A stretch of DNA of 64,000 nucleotides from Paramecium pentaurelia. Its lineage: Eukaryota > Ciliophora > Oligohymenophorea > Peniculida > Parameciidae. The first letter of the stretch is position 1. Every line of letters begins with the position of its first letter. Below the pieces are notes generated by a model. It had not been told where the DNA came from, ran no database searches, and saw only the letters and a program-made list of their open reading frames with translations. The stretch covers positions 111,835 through 175,834 of the forward strand of contig CAJJDO010000153.1 in NCBI GenBank assembly GCA_905183005.1. Reading direction: 5' to 3'. A program made the translations under genes and the position numbers. Positions 11,213-21,329 of the stretch are shown in pieces.

Positions 11213-12411
11213 ATGTCATTGTTCTCTAAATTTACATCCATTTTTGGTTCAAATCAAACTACTTAGGCATCAAGCACTCCTATAAATCAATAATTATAAG
11301 AGATATTGACATAAATAATTACTTCAAATGGAAAATTAGATATGAAGCAAAAGGGTGAAGTTTTAGCATAATATTTATTAGATAGAGATGGTAAATTATA
11401 ATAAATTTACATATAGAGCATATTGAGTTTCTATTTTAGTTTTTAGAAACTAAATCTAAAGATCTTTAAGGTGTTCAAGTAGTAAACTTATTAGCAGCTA
11501 TACATTAACAATTTTAATATAATGAATTAATTTAGGATGTGGCAATAAAATTAAGAGAAACAAAAATGTCTTGGGTCTAATTGGAGAAATAAGAATGGTA
11601 TTCTACATAAACAGAACCTGATTAATAAAAATATTAGCAAAATTAAAAGATTTTGACTGAATATGAGGATAAGGCATAACCAGCTCGAATTTATGCTTAA
11701 TTGTGTTATGTTTATTTATAAAAATTGGCAGCCAACGTTGATCTTTATAGAGCAGTATTGAAATTTACGTATCCTTATGTTACAGATAAAGAATATATTG
11801 AAGCAAAACTGATATTTTTATGGCATTACAAAATATAAAATCTAATAAATTCAGGATCTATATTGATACAATTTAATCCAAATTTAATAGAAATATAATT
11901 AGCATTATATTTAGATGTGTGGAGATTTCAAAAGTTTATTTGTACTGAAATTGAAAAAATCATAGATTAATATGCTACTTTACCAAATAGTGATACTTTA
12001 AGTCTTTATGAGATTTATTGTGAAAGTATAAAACATTATGAACATTTGAATCAATTTCATCAATTTACTTAAACTATAACAAAACCTCCTCCTTAATGTT
12101 AAATCAATAATACACTTCTTTAAGAATTCTTTGCATTTGTAACAAAATTAAAAGTTTTAAATTAATTCAATTTCAAAAAGTCTATAAAAGTTCCTAATAA
12201 ATAGGATCCTATAATGGGTATTCCAACTAAAAATCCAAATGTATTATTTAATTTCATATATTTATAGGTTATAAATATTAGGAGATCAAGTTAACAATTA
12301 GATGATTCATAAAGTAATGAATCAGAATAAGAAGATGATTTTACAAACAATAAAAAATTTAGATCTGATCATAATAGAGTGTAAAGTACATTTTAATATG
12401 TGTAAAAATGA
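11213..12411 (+). CDS. Unknown helical cytosolic protein
   Basis: About 380-390 residues. One certain intron at 11391-11416, and one optional 27-nt segment at 12241-12267 that can be read either as an intron or as nine codons. The N-terminus is Ser/Thr/Gln-rich (MSLFSKFTSIFGSNQ). The body is alpha-helical, with features such as EYEDKAQPARIYAQLCYVYLQKL and ALYLDVWRFQKFICTEIEKI, and the tail is acidic/Ser-rich. The helical body after a 'SKFTSIFG' start is faintly reminiscent of ANTH/ENTH-type clathrin adaptors, but I see no diagnostic lipid-binding motif and do not assign it. The frame is long and closes at a TGA, and composition is protein-like. Confidence 0.6.
12241..12267 (+). other. Ambiguous 27-nt intron or in-frame coding segment
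   Basis: Begins GTATTATTT and ends TTTATAG, matching the intron pattern of this genome. It is 27 nt long, in phase 0 and contains no TGA in frame, so both spliced and unspliced mRNAs would be fully translatable and differ by nine residues. Confidence 0.5.
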
Positions 12412-12464
12412 TTTATGTATTTTGTTATTGATGATTTTGATTTAATTAACTTAAAGAATTATAA

Positions 12465-12501
12465 ATATATATATATATATATTATTATATATATATATAT
12501 T
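12465..12501. repeat. TA-rich microsatellite
   Basis: Alternating (TA)n interrupted by TTAT in the 278-bp gap between two plus-strand genes. It has no other visible content. Confidence 0.7.
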
Positions 12502-12689
12502 TAGTGAAAAGTTTGAGAATAGAATAATTATCTATACTTTAAGAACTTTGATAAGCTAGACTATTTAGTATCAATAAATTAAGATAGAATATATTCAAAA
12601 TAGTTTACTATATTTGATTGGGCAAATTCTGCTTAATTTGAATTTAATAACCGGGAATATATTGGCGGCTGAATAATATATTAAATTTT

Positions 12690-13509
12690 ATGGAAATCAC
12701 TAATTGTTAACATCCAAATCATGATTCTCAACGCATCAAATATGTTTGTGTTGATCCTTAATGCTCTATTCCCAAAAAAATAGGTATTGCATTTTGAGAT
12801 TTTAGGTTGTGCTGATTGTTTTCTTGATGATCACATTACTCATATTAGAAAAACAACTACTTAATTCAAAGATTTTGTAAATGAATCCATTTAACAAATC
12901 AATTAAGTTGAATTTCAATAAGCTTCTAATTCACCTCAAAAGGATTTAGAAAAGTAAATTGATACAGAATTAGACAGCTGTATGGATTGTATAAAATAAA
13001 AATTCAATTCAATTAAAGGGGATCTCAAAGGATAAATTGATAGTGATATGATTAAAATATCAGATAATTGCACTTAATATCAATAAAATATGAATAATGA
13101 ACTTGAACCTTTTAAAACAACTATTAGAAATGATTTACATATTTTAAATTAAACTGAACTCAATTCATTAGTTAAATTTTATTAAGAAGCACCTAAAATA
13201 CATAAACATTATAGTAAAGCAGCAGAATAAATATAAGAAGAAAAATAAAAGATTAAATAAAAAAAATAAAAATACTTAGCAAAAATGCGAAGTATTATGC
13301 AAATATTACTAAAGGATTTTAATGAATTAATGACATCTAAAAATGTATAATTTGATGATTGTTTTGATTATGAAACACCTCAAAAATAAATTATGTCACC
13401 AAATAAAATGATTAATTTAGTAGAAACAGCACGTTCTTCAAGAAGATTCCCTATGTCATAAACATAAAAAAAATATTTCTTAGCTGCTGTAACCAAAAAG
13501 TTGGAATGA
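12690..13509 (+). CDS. B-box-like zinc-binding coiled-coil protein
   Basis: A 265-residue protein with one intron at 12784-12805. Residues 1-45 have the ligand spacing of a B-box zinc finger: CQHPNH, then CVDPQC, CADC, and DDHITH. A long Gln/Lys/Glu-rich coiled coil follows (about residues 50-190), then a basic Ser/Arg patch (ARSSRRFPMS). This N-terminal zinc finger plus coiled coil resembles TRIM-like proteins without RING; ciliates have many of uncertain function. The intron falls inside the finger and its removal restores the ligand pair CADC. It converges on the axonemal gene downstream with a 30-bp gap between stop codons. Confidence 0.68.
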
Positions 13510-13539
13510 TCTAGTTTATTTATTTATATATAATTAAAA

Positions 13540-14605
13540 TCATTTATTTTAGGCTTTTTTATAGTCTTCTTTACATCCTTAAATAATCTTTTTAAAATCA
13601 CTCAGATACAAAGATATTATTTTTAATTTCTACATTGCTTATTAACTTTTAACTTCATAATTGTCTTCTTCTTCTTCTTCTTTTTCATCTTTATTTTATT
13701 ATTTCTTATTATCTTCTTTCTTTACTTTTTTATCATCTTTTTTATTATTTTCCTATTTTGTTTCTTCCAATTCATGTTTTATCTTCTATGTTCCTTCTTA
13801 ACATCTATTAAATAAATTATCTATAGCCATTAGGATTCTTCCTAAACTTAAATTCTTAGATGATGCTTCATTTGCAGATGCCTCTACTAATTATTATAAT
13901 TAATTTCTCTCTGCTATCTTTTCTTCCAATTTCTTTTGGAGTTCTTTAATATCATTATTCAATTATAATATTTCATGATTTTTATCCTTCTCATATTAAG
14001 TTGATTCATATTTTAATTTTTCATATTCTTTTTCCATTGCTTAATGTTCTTCTACTAATTTAGAATTCTAACTAGACAATGTACTATGTCTCTCTAATAT
14101 AGATGCCATATCATGATATTATTCTGGATATTGTTTTGCAACACTATCTAAATATTCTTCATATTTTTTCATTGAAGTAACTGTCTTGATATTAATCTAT
14201 ACATACCCTTCTTCTCTAATTTTTATTATTTCTTTTCTAATTCTTACAATTATCCATTCAAATCTTAAATTTCTTTTTCTTTCTATATTTTTTATCTTCT
14301 TTCTTCCTCTAATCTACCTTCAGCTCTCTTCTTTTTTGCTTCATTATCTTATAAAAATTTGCAAAATTTAATTAAAGACTCTTAAATTTCCATATCCTTT
14401 TATCTAATCTTTTCTTCCTCTTATTTAAATTTATCTTCCTATCTAATATTTATTTATTCATTTACTTTTTGAATTCCTCTCTTTATGCTTCAAATGCTTC
14501 ATGCACTTCATACATTTTTCTTCTCTTTTCTAGTAATTTAGTAGCTGGACTTACAGTATCATATTATAAATGATTAGGTAATTTTCTTTTCTCTTATTTA
14601 TTCAT
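13540..14605 (-). CDS. CCDC42/CFAP73-like axonemal coiled-coil protein, copy A
   Basis: A 338-residue coiled-coil protein; introns at 14181-14206 and 14443-14465. The N-terminus (VSPATKLLEKRRKMYEVHEAF) and FCKFLQDNEAKKKRAE match the DUF4200 region of the CCDC42/CFAP73 family, whose members include the inner-arm-modifying MIA2 protein of cilia. Almost the whole chain is predicted coiled coil. A conserved-looking block LSLGRILMAIDNLFNRCQ follows, then a very charged K/D/E linker and a helical C-terminus. The likely role is in the ciliary axoneme, at inner dynein arms or a related scaffold. It is a tandem paralog of the next gene (start codon 25 bp from that gene's stop), with similar domain order and partly shared intron positions. 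The family call is by recognition, not by search. Confidence 0.7.
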
Positions 14606-14630
14606 TAATAATATATATATATATTTAATA
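14606..14630. promoter_or_regulatory. 25-bp gap between tandem axonemal paralogs
   Basis: Only 25 bp, mostly (TA)n, separate the stop of copy B from the start codon of copy A on the minus strand. The promoter of copy A therefore has to overlap the 3' end of copy B. Confidence 0.5.
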
Positions 14631-15730
14631 TCATTTTATTTTTTATTCTTTCGATTTACCTAATTCTCCTTTACAATTATCTATTATCTTTTTGAAATCT
14701 GACATAAATTATACTATTTATTTCAATTTCCAAGCAGCTTATTAACCTAAAATAAAAATTATTATTAACTTTTTAATTCATAATTATCTTCATCATTAAA
14801 TTATAAGTCTTAATTTTATATTTTATTATTTGTAATTTTATCCTTCACTTTCTCTTTATTTTGTTTATCCTACTTATACTCTTCAAAATCTTATTTCATT
14901 CTCTAAGTTCCTTCCTAACAACGTGTAAATAGATTATCAACAGCCATCAATATTCTACCCAAACTTAAATTTTTAGATGAAGCATCATTAGTTGTTGCTT
15001 CATAAACACTTTAAATTTGATTTCTTTCAGATGCCTTTTCTTCCAATTTCTTTTATAAATCCTTAATATCATTATTTAATTAAAGAATTTCATGATTCTT
15101 CTCCTTCTCATATTATGTTGATTCATATTTAAGTTTCTCAAATTCCTTCTCCATATTCTAATGTTCTTCAACTAACTTTGAATTAGAATTTGTTAATGTT
15201 GCATATCTATCCAAAATTGATTATAAATCATGATATTATTCTGGATATTACTTTATGATACTATCCAAATAATCTTCATACTTCTTTAAAGATGTAACTT
15301 AAGATATAAGAATTAAACTAGTTTACCTTTCTTTTCCAATCTCTATTGATGTCTTTATAAATCAGTCCATTATGCGGTTAAATCTTATATTTCCTTCTCT
15401 TTTTATTCTTTATATGATTTCTCTTCTTAAAACCTAACTAATGCTCTCTTTTTCTTTGCCTCATTTTCCTATAAGAAATTACAAAACTTTATCAATTCTT
15501 CTTATATCTATTTGTCTTTCTCTCTTATTTATTCCTCTTATTTCTTGAATTCCTCTTCCTGTCTTAGAAAGTTTCAAGTAATATATATACTTTTTATATT
15601 CGTCTTATTGATGTTCATATGCTTCATGTATCTCATACATCTTTCTTCTCTTTTCTAATAATTTAGTTGCTGGAGAGGCTGCATCAAATTATTTGACTGT
15701 AGAAGACTTTTTGATAACTTTTTTTTACAT
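14631..15730 (-). CDS. CCDC42/CFAP73-like axonemal coiled-coil protein, copy B
   Basis: A 339-residue paralog of copy A; three introns (23, 29 and 28 nt), two at positions equivalent to copy A and one extra near the 3' end that begins GTTAAT. Shared blocks: ASPATKLLEKRRKMYE, FCNFLQENEAKKKRA, QYPEQYHDL, EEHQNMEKEFEKLKYESTQ, NLSLGRILMAVDNLFTRCQ. The acidic linker is shorter than in A. The N-terminus starts MQKKVIKKSST. The start codon lies only 12 bp from the start codon of the plus-strand gene at 15743. The 5' half (15127-15730) is repeated at 16214-16817 as part of an assembly duplication. Confidence 0.72.
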
Positions 15731-15742
15731 AAATTATTAAAA
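15731..15742. promoter_or_regulatory. 12-bp divergent intergenic space
   Basis: The start codons of the minus-strand axonemal gene (15728-15730) and the plus-strand EF-hand gene copy (15743-15745) are 12 bp apart. The same arrangement recurs at 16818-16829 in the duplicated segment. Promoter and 5' UTR of each must lie inside the other's coding sequence. Confidence 0.55.
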
Positions 15743-16212
15743 ATGAATTTCTTTCGTCCTCCTCTAACTTCTTTTATTAAAACTCTTGCTGATCCATAAT
15801 TGGAATCAGAACAATTTATGATTGGTAATGAATCTATTACAAGCAAAAAGGATGTTATTAGATAGTTACAAGAGTAAATCCTATATTTTAAGGAGGCTCA
15901 TAATTTTACATAGTCAGAAATAGAAGTGATAAAATAATTTGAATTACTCATAGAAAGCAAATATAAGAGAAGAGCCAATGACATTCAGTCTCATAGTCAA
16001 CTTACAAATTTAACAAGGAAAAAGAAGTCAGAATTGTTTAGAATGAAGCGTGTAAAGAAAAGAGCTAAGATCAAGGTATATGCTAAGAAAATTAATGCAG
16101 CAAGAAATAGATTTCGAATATTGGGTTAATTCATATCAAATGAAGAGATTCAAATAATAGAGGAAACATTTGGTTCATATGTTTTCAGTGACAATCATAA
16201 TTTCAGTCTTAA
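15743..16212 (+). pseudogene. Truncated copy of the EF-hand gene at assembly junction
   Basis: 156 codons that match the start of the gene at 16830 almost exactly (MNFFRPPL versus MNFLRPPL at the start), then run into the N at 16213 and lose homology. The divergence near its end (isoleucine for leucine, Tyr for His, and several silent changes) suggests that it comes from the other allele or from a sister paralog. It should not be counted as a separate gene until the junction is resolved. Confidence 0.75.
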
Positions 16213-16213
16213 N
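16213..16213. other. Undetermined base at contig join
   Basis: The only ambiguous base in the window. It sits exactly where the duplicated 1.09-kb segment restarts, so it marks a scaffold join or gap filler rather than a sequencing uncertainty. Confidence 0.95.
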
Positions 16214-16817
16214 ATTTAAGTTTCTCAAATTCCTTCTCCATATTCTAATGTTCTTCAACTAACTTTGAATTAGAATTTGTTAATGTTGCATATCTATCCA
16301 AAATTGATTATAAATCATGATATTATTCTGGATATTACTTTATGATACTATCCAAATAATCTTCATACTTCTTTAAAGATGTAACTTAAGATATAAGAAT
16401 TAAACTAGTTTACCTTTCTTTTCCAATCTCTATTGATGTCTTTATAAATCAGTCCATTATGCGGTTAAATCTTATATTTCCTTCTCTTTTTATTCTTTAT
16501 ATGATTTCTCTTCTTAAAACCTAACTAATGCTCTCTTTTTCTTTGCCTCATTTTCCTATAAGAAATTACAAAACTTTATCAATTCTTCTTATATCTATTT
16601 GTCTTTCTCTCTTATTTATTCCTCTTATTTCTTGAATTCCTCTTCCTGTCTTAGAAAGTTTCAAGTAATATATATACTTTTTATATTCGTCTTATTGATG
16701 TTCATATGCTTCATGTATCTCATACATCTTTCTTCTCTTTTCTAATAATTTAGTTGCTGGAGAGGCTGCATCAAATTATTTGACTGTAGAAGACTTTTTG
16801 ATAACTTTTTTTTACAT
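16214..16817 (-). pseudogene. Truncated second copy of axonemal gene B 5' half
   Basis: Equivalent to 15127-15730: the start codon, two introns and roughly the N-terminal 170 residues of copy B, cut at the N. It is an assembly duplicate rather than a biological pseudogene in the most likely reading, because there is no decay of the frame. Confidence 0.75.
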
Positions 16818-17299
16818 AAATTATTAAAAATGAATTTCTTGCGTCCTCCCCTAACTTCTTTTATTAAAACTCTTGCTGATCCATAATTGGAATCAGAACA
16901 ATTTATGATTGGTAATGAATCTATTACAAGCAAAAAGGATGTTATTAGATAGTTACAAGAGTAAATCCTATATTTTAAGGAGGCTCATAATTTTACATAG
17001 TCAGAAATAGAAGTGATAAAATAATTTGAATTACTCATAGAAAGCAAATATAAGAGAAGAGCCAATGACATTCAGTCTCATAGTCAACTTACAAATTTAA
17101 CAAGGAAAAAGAAGTCAGAATTGTTTAGAATGAAGCGTGTAAAGAAAAGAGCTAAGATCAAGGTATATGCTAAGAAACTTAATGCAGCAAGAAATAGATT
17201 TCGTATATTGGGTTAATTCATATCAAATGAAGAGATTCAAATAATAGATGAAACTTTTGGATCACATGTCTTTAGCGACAATCACAATTTCAATCTTAA
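16214..17299. repeat. Second copy of the 1.09-kb duplication
   Basis: Matches 15127-16212. In this copy the plus-strand gene continues intact past the end of the repeat, so this is the copy to keep for the EF-hand gene, while the first copy is the one to keep for axonemal gene B. Confidence 0.88.
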
Positions 17300-18488
17300 A
17301 ATTGGAAGAGCATTGAAAAATAAATTTGGATATGAATATTATGATAAATCTTAAGTGATAAAGGAGATTAAAAGTATAAAGAGATAACAAGACCAGATTT
17401 TGAGTCGTATATAGGGAAATAAATAAATATTTTGCATAAAAACTAAATAATTAAAATAATGAATGAATTACTTAATTATGCTCTTGCAAAATGTTTCCAA
17501 GAAAATATCTTAAATGTTGTAAAAGTGAAGACAAGAGTACATAAGCCCTTGCTCACTTCTGGTTCCTAAGTTATAGATTTACCATAAAGAAATTAATCAA
17601 ATTTTATGTCAAAAAAGTCTCATCCTTCATGCGATTTTTAATTAGAAACGGAACTTGAATATTCTCATTGTAAAATTAGATAGAGATCTATAAATGATGT
17701 CTAATTACCTCACATTTAGTTAGATGCTATAAACAGAAACTTCTTTGATAATTAAAATATTAACGATTCAGATTGTCCAACAACTAAGAGATATGATAGA
17801 TTTAGATCATTTTCTACAAAAGCAAATAAGAATCATAAAAAAGGTTACTTAGGTCTAGATATTAACAATTAACAAATAACTTTAATTTATAAGAAATTAC
17901 TGATAAAATTAAATTCAGAATTTACAAAATTCTAAGTATATATTATTTTTAATATGTATATTAGTTAACATTGTATTTAACCTAATATATTGGATGTTTG
18001 GATTATGTTAGTAAATTATTAAATTTATTAAACTTTCCATCTAAAATAACATTACCATCTTTTAAATAATTGATTTATTAGATTTAAGAAATGCAATAAA
18101 TTGGTATAAATAATGTAATATAGAGATTCTATAATTTATATTTTAAACATTTGATCTTGATTGCAAAGGATTCATTTCATCATCTGATTTATTTAAAATG
18201 TTTACATCAAATGGAGCAATTTAAAAAGATGTAGATTTTATTTATAAAAATGTTCCTATTGAAAATGAAAGAGAGAAAAAACTTTAAAAGATTTATTTAT
18301 GTGAATTTAAAGAAAAACCAAGACCAATGTTAATAACAATGATGAAGAACTCCCCTAGAAATAAATATAAAATTAAATAATTTTAAGGGAATATTATTAA
18401 TTTTGAAATGTTTTGCAAAATATACAATAAAGAAATACCTGAATTTTTTAAGGAATTTATTAGTATAATGTTTTATAATTATATTTGA
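16830..18488 (+). CDS. EF-hand-containing protein, otherwise unknown
   Basis: A 529-residue protein with introns at 17355-17374 (20 nt, GTG start), 17936-17964 and 18104-18123. The exons sum to whole codons. The first 200 residues are basic and Lys/Arg-rich (NLTRKKKSELFRMKRVKKRAK). The middle is low-complexity. Near residue 400 a single EF-hand is visible: helix, then the loop DLDCKGFISSSD, then helix LFKMF. Its fifth loop position is Lys, so calcium affinity may be weak. Without the 20-nt intron one would obtain two genes overlapping by ATGA at 17459-17462; I prefer one gene because the region upstream of that ATG is open and protein-like in the downstream frame. Confidence 0.62.
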
Positions 18489-18515
18489 TAATTTATTTTA
18501 AAATTTAATAGAATT

Positions 18516-19487
18516 ATGTATGTCAATGAAGAAGATGATAATTGGTACTCAATTGATGATGCCCATCCTTTAAATCAAGATTAATGGTGTTATTCAATTG
18601 TTTTTAACAAAGAAGGCAACATTATAATTAGTTGTTCAGGAAAATTCATTAAAGTTTGGAAATTTCAAGGAGGAAATATGACCTATCAAAAAAAGAAATA
18701 TATAATAAAGGCTCATAAAAAAGATATTAATACATTAAGTTATAGTAAATAATAAAATATGTTTGTCTCTGGAAGTGATGATAATACAATAAAAATATGG
18801 ACATTAAATGCAAATAATACATTTTAATAATCATAAGAGATTATAACATAATCTTGGCCTTTATCTTCTTTGTTGAAACAAGATGATTCATAATTATTTG
18901 CTGGATTATGGAATGGTAATTTATTAATATTTAATAAAAATGGAAATGAATATAAATTATAAAAAGAAATTTAATCTCATAAAAGTTAGATTTATAGCAT
19001 AAGTTTAAATGATTCTTAAGATACACTTTTAACATTAGGCTGGGATAAGTAAATTAAAATTTATTTACCAGATGGAAATATTTGGTAAGAAACTTCAAAT
19101 GTTAAACTTGATAAAAATGGATTTAGAGCTAGTTTCATTAGTGATGACTAGATTATTTATTAACCTTTAGAATCAGGAAGTACATAATTTTTTTAATTTA
19201 ATAAAAATAAAAAGATGATATACAATTAAAATATAGATCTGAATATTGGAGTTGCTAAAGAAGATAAAGCTTTCTTTCCAATATAATGGAATAAATAAAA
19301 AGGATTATTCACTATCAAATTAGAAAAGAAATTATATGTTATTAAGAAAGAAAATGATAATAAATTTTAAATTGTTAAAACTTTTGACTTTTCAGATGAA
19401 AGAACATTTGGTGCTGTTACTCCAAACTTTGATTATGTTATTGTTTGGAATAAGAAGGTTAAAGGATATGAAAAAAAAGCAATATGA
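18516..19487 (+). CDS. WD40-repeat protein
   Basis: A 323-residue intronless protein with a seven-blade-like beta-propeller. Several repeats are readable: NIIISCSGKFIKVWKF, MFVSGSDDNTIKIWTL, QLFAGLWNGNLLIF, LLTLGWDKQIKIYL and later degenerate blades. The first segment (DDNWYSIDDAHPL...WCYSIVF) is typical of the many Paramecium WD proteins. It acts as a protein-interaction scaffold; partner unknown. The start is the first ATG, 27 bp after the stop of the EF-hand gene. A longer N-terminal domain joined by an intron cannot be excluded but is not seen. Confidence 0.85.
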
Positions 19488-20681
19488 ATCATTTATTATT
19501 AATGTTATAATTTAATTATGATTATTTTATTACTAATAATAATTATAACAAATAGAAAATATTTATTAAATTAATTTATAGAAAAATATCTAATTAGATT
19601 AATTTGGAGATCGAAAAATTAATGATAATTATCCATCTGCCATAAAAATAATATTAGAATAGTGTAAGGATCCTAAGAATTTACCTATCGAATATTGCAG
19701 ACAATAATGAAAATGGTATGATGATAAAAATTACAGATTTGTAAAAGCATTCTTATCTTTAAAAAGAATTGTGTATATTTTTGATCTAATTTTATTAAAA
19801 TAGATGTATCCATACAGGGATTTAGTGATATGTGTTGAGGTTTGTGTATAACAAAATGCTTTTAAAGGAAATTAAAATGGTTTCATCTTTCATTGAATTG
19901 ATGAGAAATAAGATATATCTATTATAAATATAAAGATTAAATTAAGCCATTATTTAAATTCAATATTATGTTTAATTCAATAGATCATTTATTGAAATAC
20001 TCTCTAATTACAATAATCTTGTTATTGTTTTATATAAGAAGTGTAACAATACTTAGATTCCTATATGAACAATTTAGTATAGTAAGATTATAGTGTAAGA
20101 TCTAAGTTAAATTAATTTGATCAATTCTTTCATTTTTATTTCATACTAAAATTTACTTTAAGAATTATTAAATTCAAAAAAAATAAACATAAGTTAGTTG
20201 ATTCATTAGTAATCTAAATAATATAATCTTAATAATTAATTAGTTGAGAAGAATCTTGAAATTTTCATATCATTTGGTCTTAAAATAAAGAAATACCAAA
20301 AATATTTTATCTGAGTCAATATAATCAGTGTATTTGATTGTCTTACTATATATACCTTATATAATTTAATATTATTTATAGTAGACTACTCCTATTGAAA
20401 TTTAACTATTTATATTATTTTTTAAAATCAAAGAACTTTTATTAGATATTAGGTCATTAAGATGTTTCAATAATTTCTAAATTATAACTTAATGTTCATT
20501 GTCACTGATATTTTGATTCTTCTTAAAGATGCTATTATAATTAAATCAGTATATATAATATATTGTTATAAAATTGAATTTTATGAATTATTCAAGTGGA
20601 TGATTATTAAAAATAATACTATATATTTGAATTAATAGTTAATAAATTAGTTTATTATCTATATGAAATTTTTATAATTAA
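19488..20681. other. Non-coding or decayed region
   Basis: No gene model closes here. Around 19570-19890 two consecutive plus-strand stretches look mildly protein-like (for example GDRKINDNYPSAIKIIL, then after a TGA YRFVKAFLSLKRI) but share no start codon and are broken by TGA. A decayed gene fragment is possible. The remainder is plain AT-rich DNA. Confidence 0.45.
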
Positions 20682-21329
20682 TCATTTCTACTTCTACTTT
20701 TTTTATTATTTAACATTGTTTTTTTTAATTTTTGTTCTATTATTGTATTTTATTTTCATTTAATTATTATATCCTTAAGAACATTACTTATTATCTGCAT
20801 TAATAGGTTTTTCTTTAATTAAATACTCATTCTCTAAGTTTTCTTCATAATCATCTAATTAAGTTTTAAATTCCTCTTCTTCAAAATTTTAGACATCAAA
20901 ATTATCTTTATTCTCAGTTTACTAATTGTCTAATAAATTATTAAAAGTTTGGTCATTTGTATCATAATATTCATATAGACTTATTATTTCTTCTTAACAA
21001 TCTTCAGGTATGTCGTGGTCTTAAATTAAATATTATAAATCCATTTATGATGATAGATAAAGTTCATTAAGATCATTTTCATCATATTCATACACTATTT
21101 CTTCATAATATTCCAATATTTCTATTAATTGTTAATAGAGTTACCTTCAAACCAATGCTCTTGATTATCTATAATTTTCTTAATTTGATATTAATTGTTT
21201 TTCACTTATAATTAGATTTTCTTATTATGATTGCTCAGATCTCTAACATAAATGTATATAAATACTTGAAATTATTGATGATTCAATTAAAGATATTATG
21301 ATCACTAGCAAAAAATAATTCAATTTCAT
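20682..21329 (-). CDS. Secreted acidic protein of unknown function
   Basis: A 199-residue protein from three exons; introns at 21122-21144 and 21241-21265. The N-terminus is a signal peptide (MKLNYFLLVIIISLIESS). The mature chain is strongly acidic and rich in E, D, N, Y and Q (for example EEIVYEYDENDLNEL and EEEEFKTQLDDYEENLENEY). It has few Cys (DCQEE, KQCSQ) and ends in a basic Lys/Gln-rich tail (KIKKNNVKQQKK). No domain recognised. The first intron needs a TTAGAG acceptor context to restore the frame. It could be a secretory-granule or surface matrix component; this is inference from composition only. Confidence 0.6.

Larger units (their letters stand above)
15127..16212. repeat. First copy of a 1.09-kb duplication at an assembly junction
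   Basis: This segment reappears at 16214-17299 with a constant offset of 1087 nt. The two are identical apart from a handful of substitutions until the last 70 bp or so, where mismatches become dense. The copies abut at a single N. This is best explained by overlapping contig ends (alleles or recent paralogs) that failed to merge, not by a natural tandem repeat. Confidence 0.88.

Noticed and set aside
14186..14371. Hydrophobic plus-strand ORF suggesting a small membrane protein
   Set aside because: Antisense to a Lys/Glu-rich coiled coil; complementary codons for K/E produce F/L/S runs that mimic membrane segments.
17459..17462. Overlapping stop and start (ATGA) as a bacterial-like gene junction
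   Set aside because: A 20-nt intron just upstream joins the two frames into one protein with whole-codon exon sum; overlapping genes would be exceptional here.
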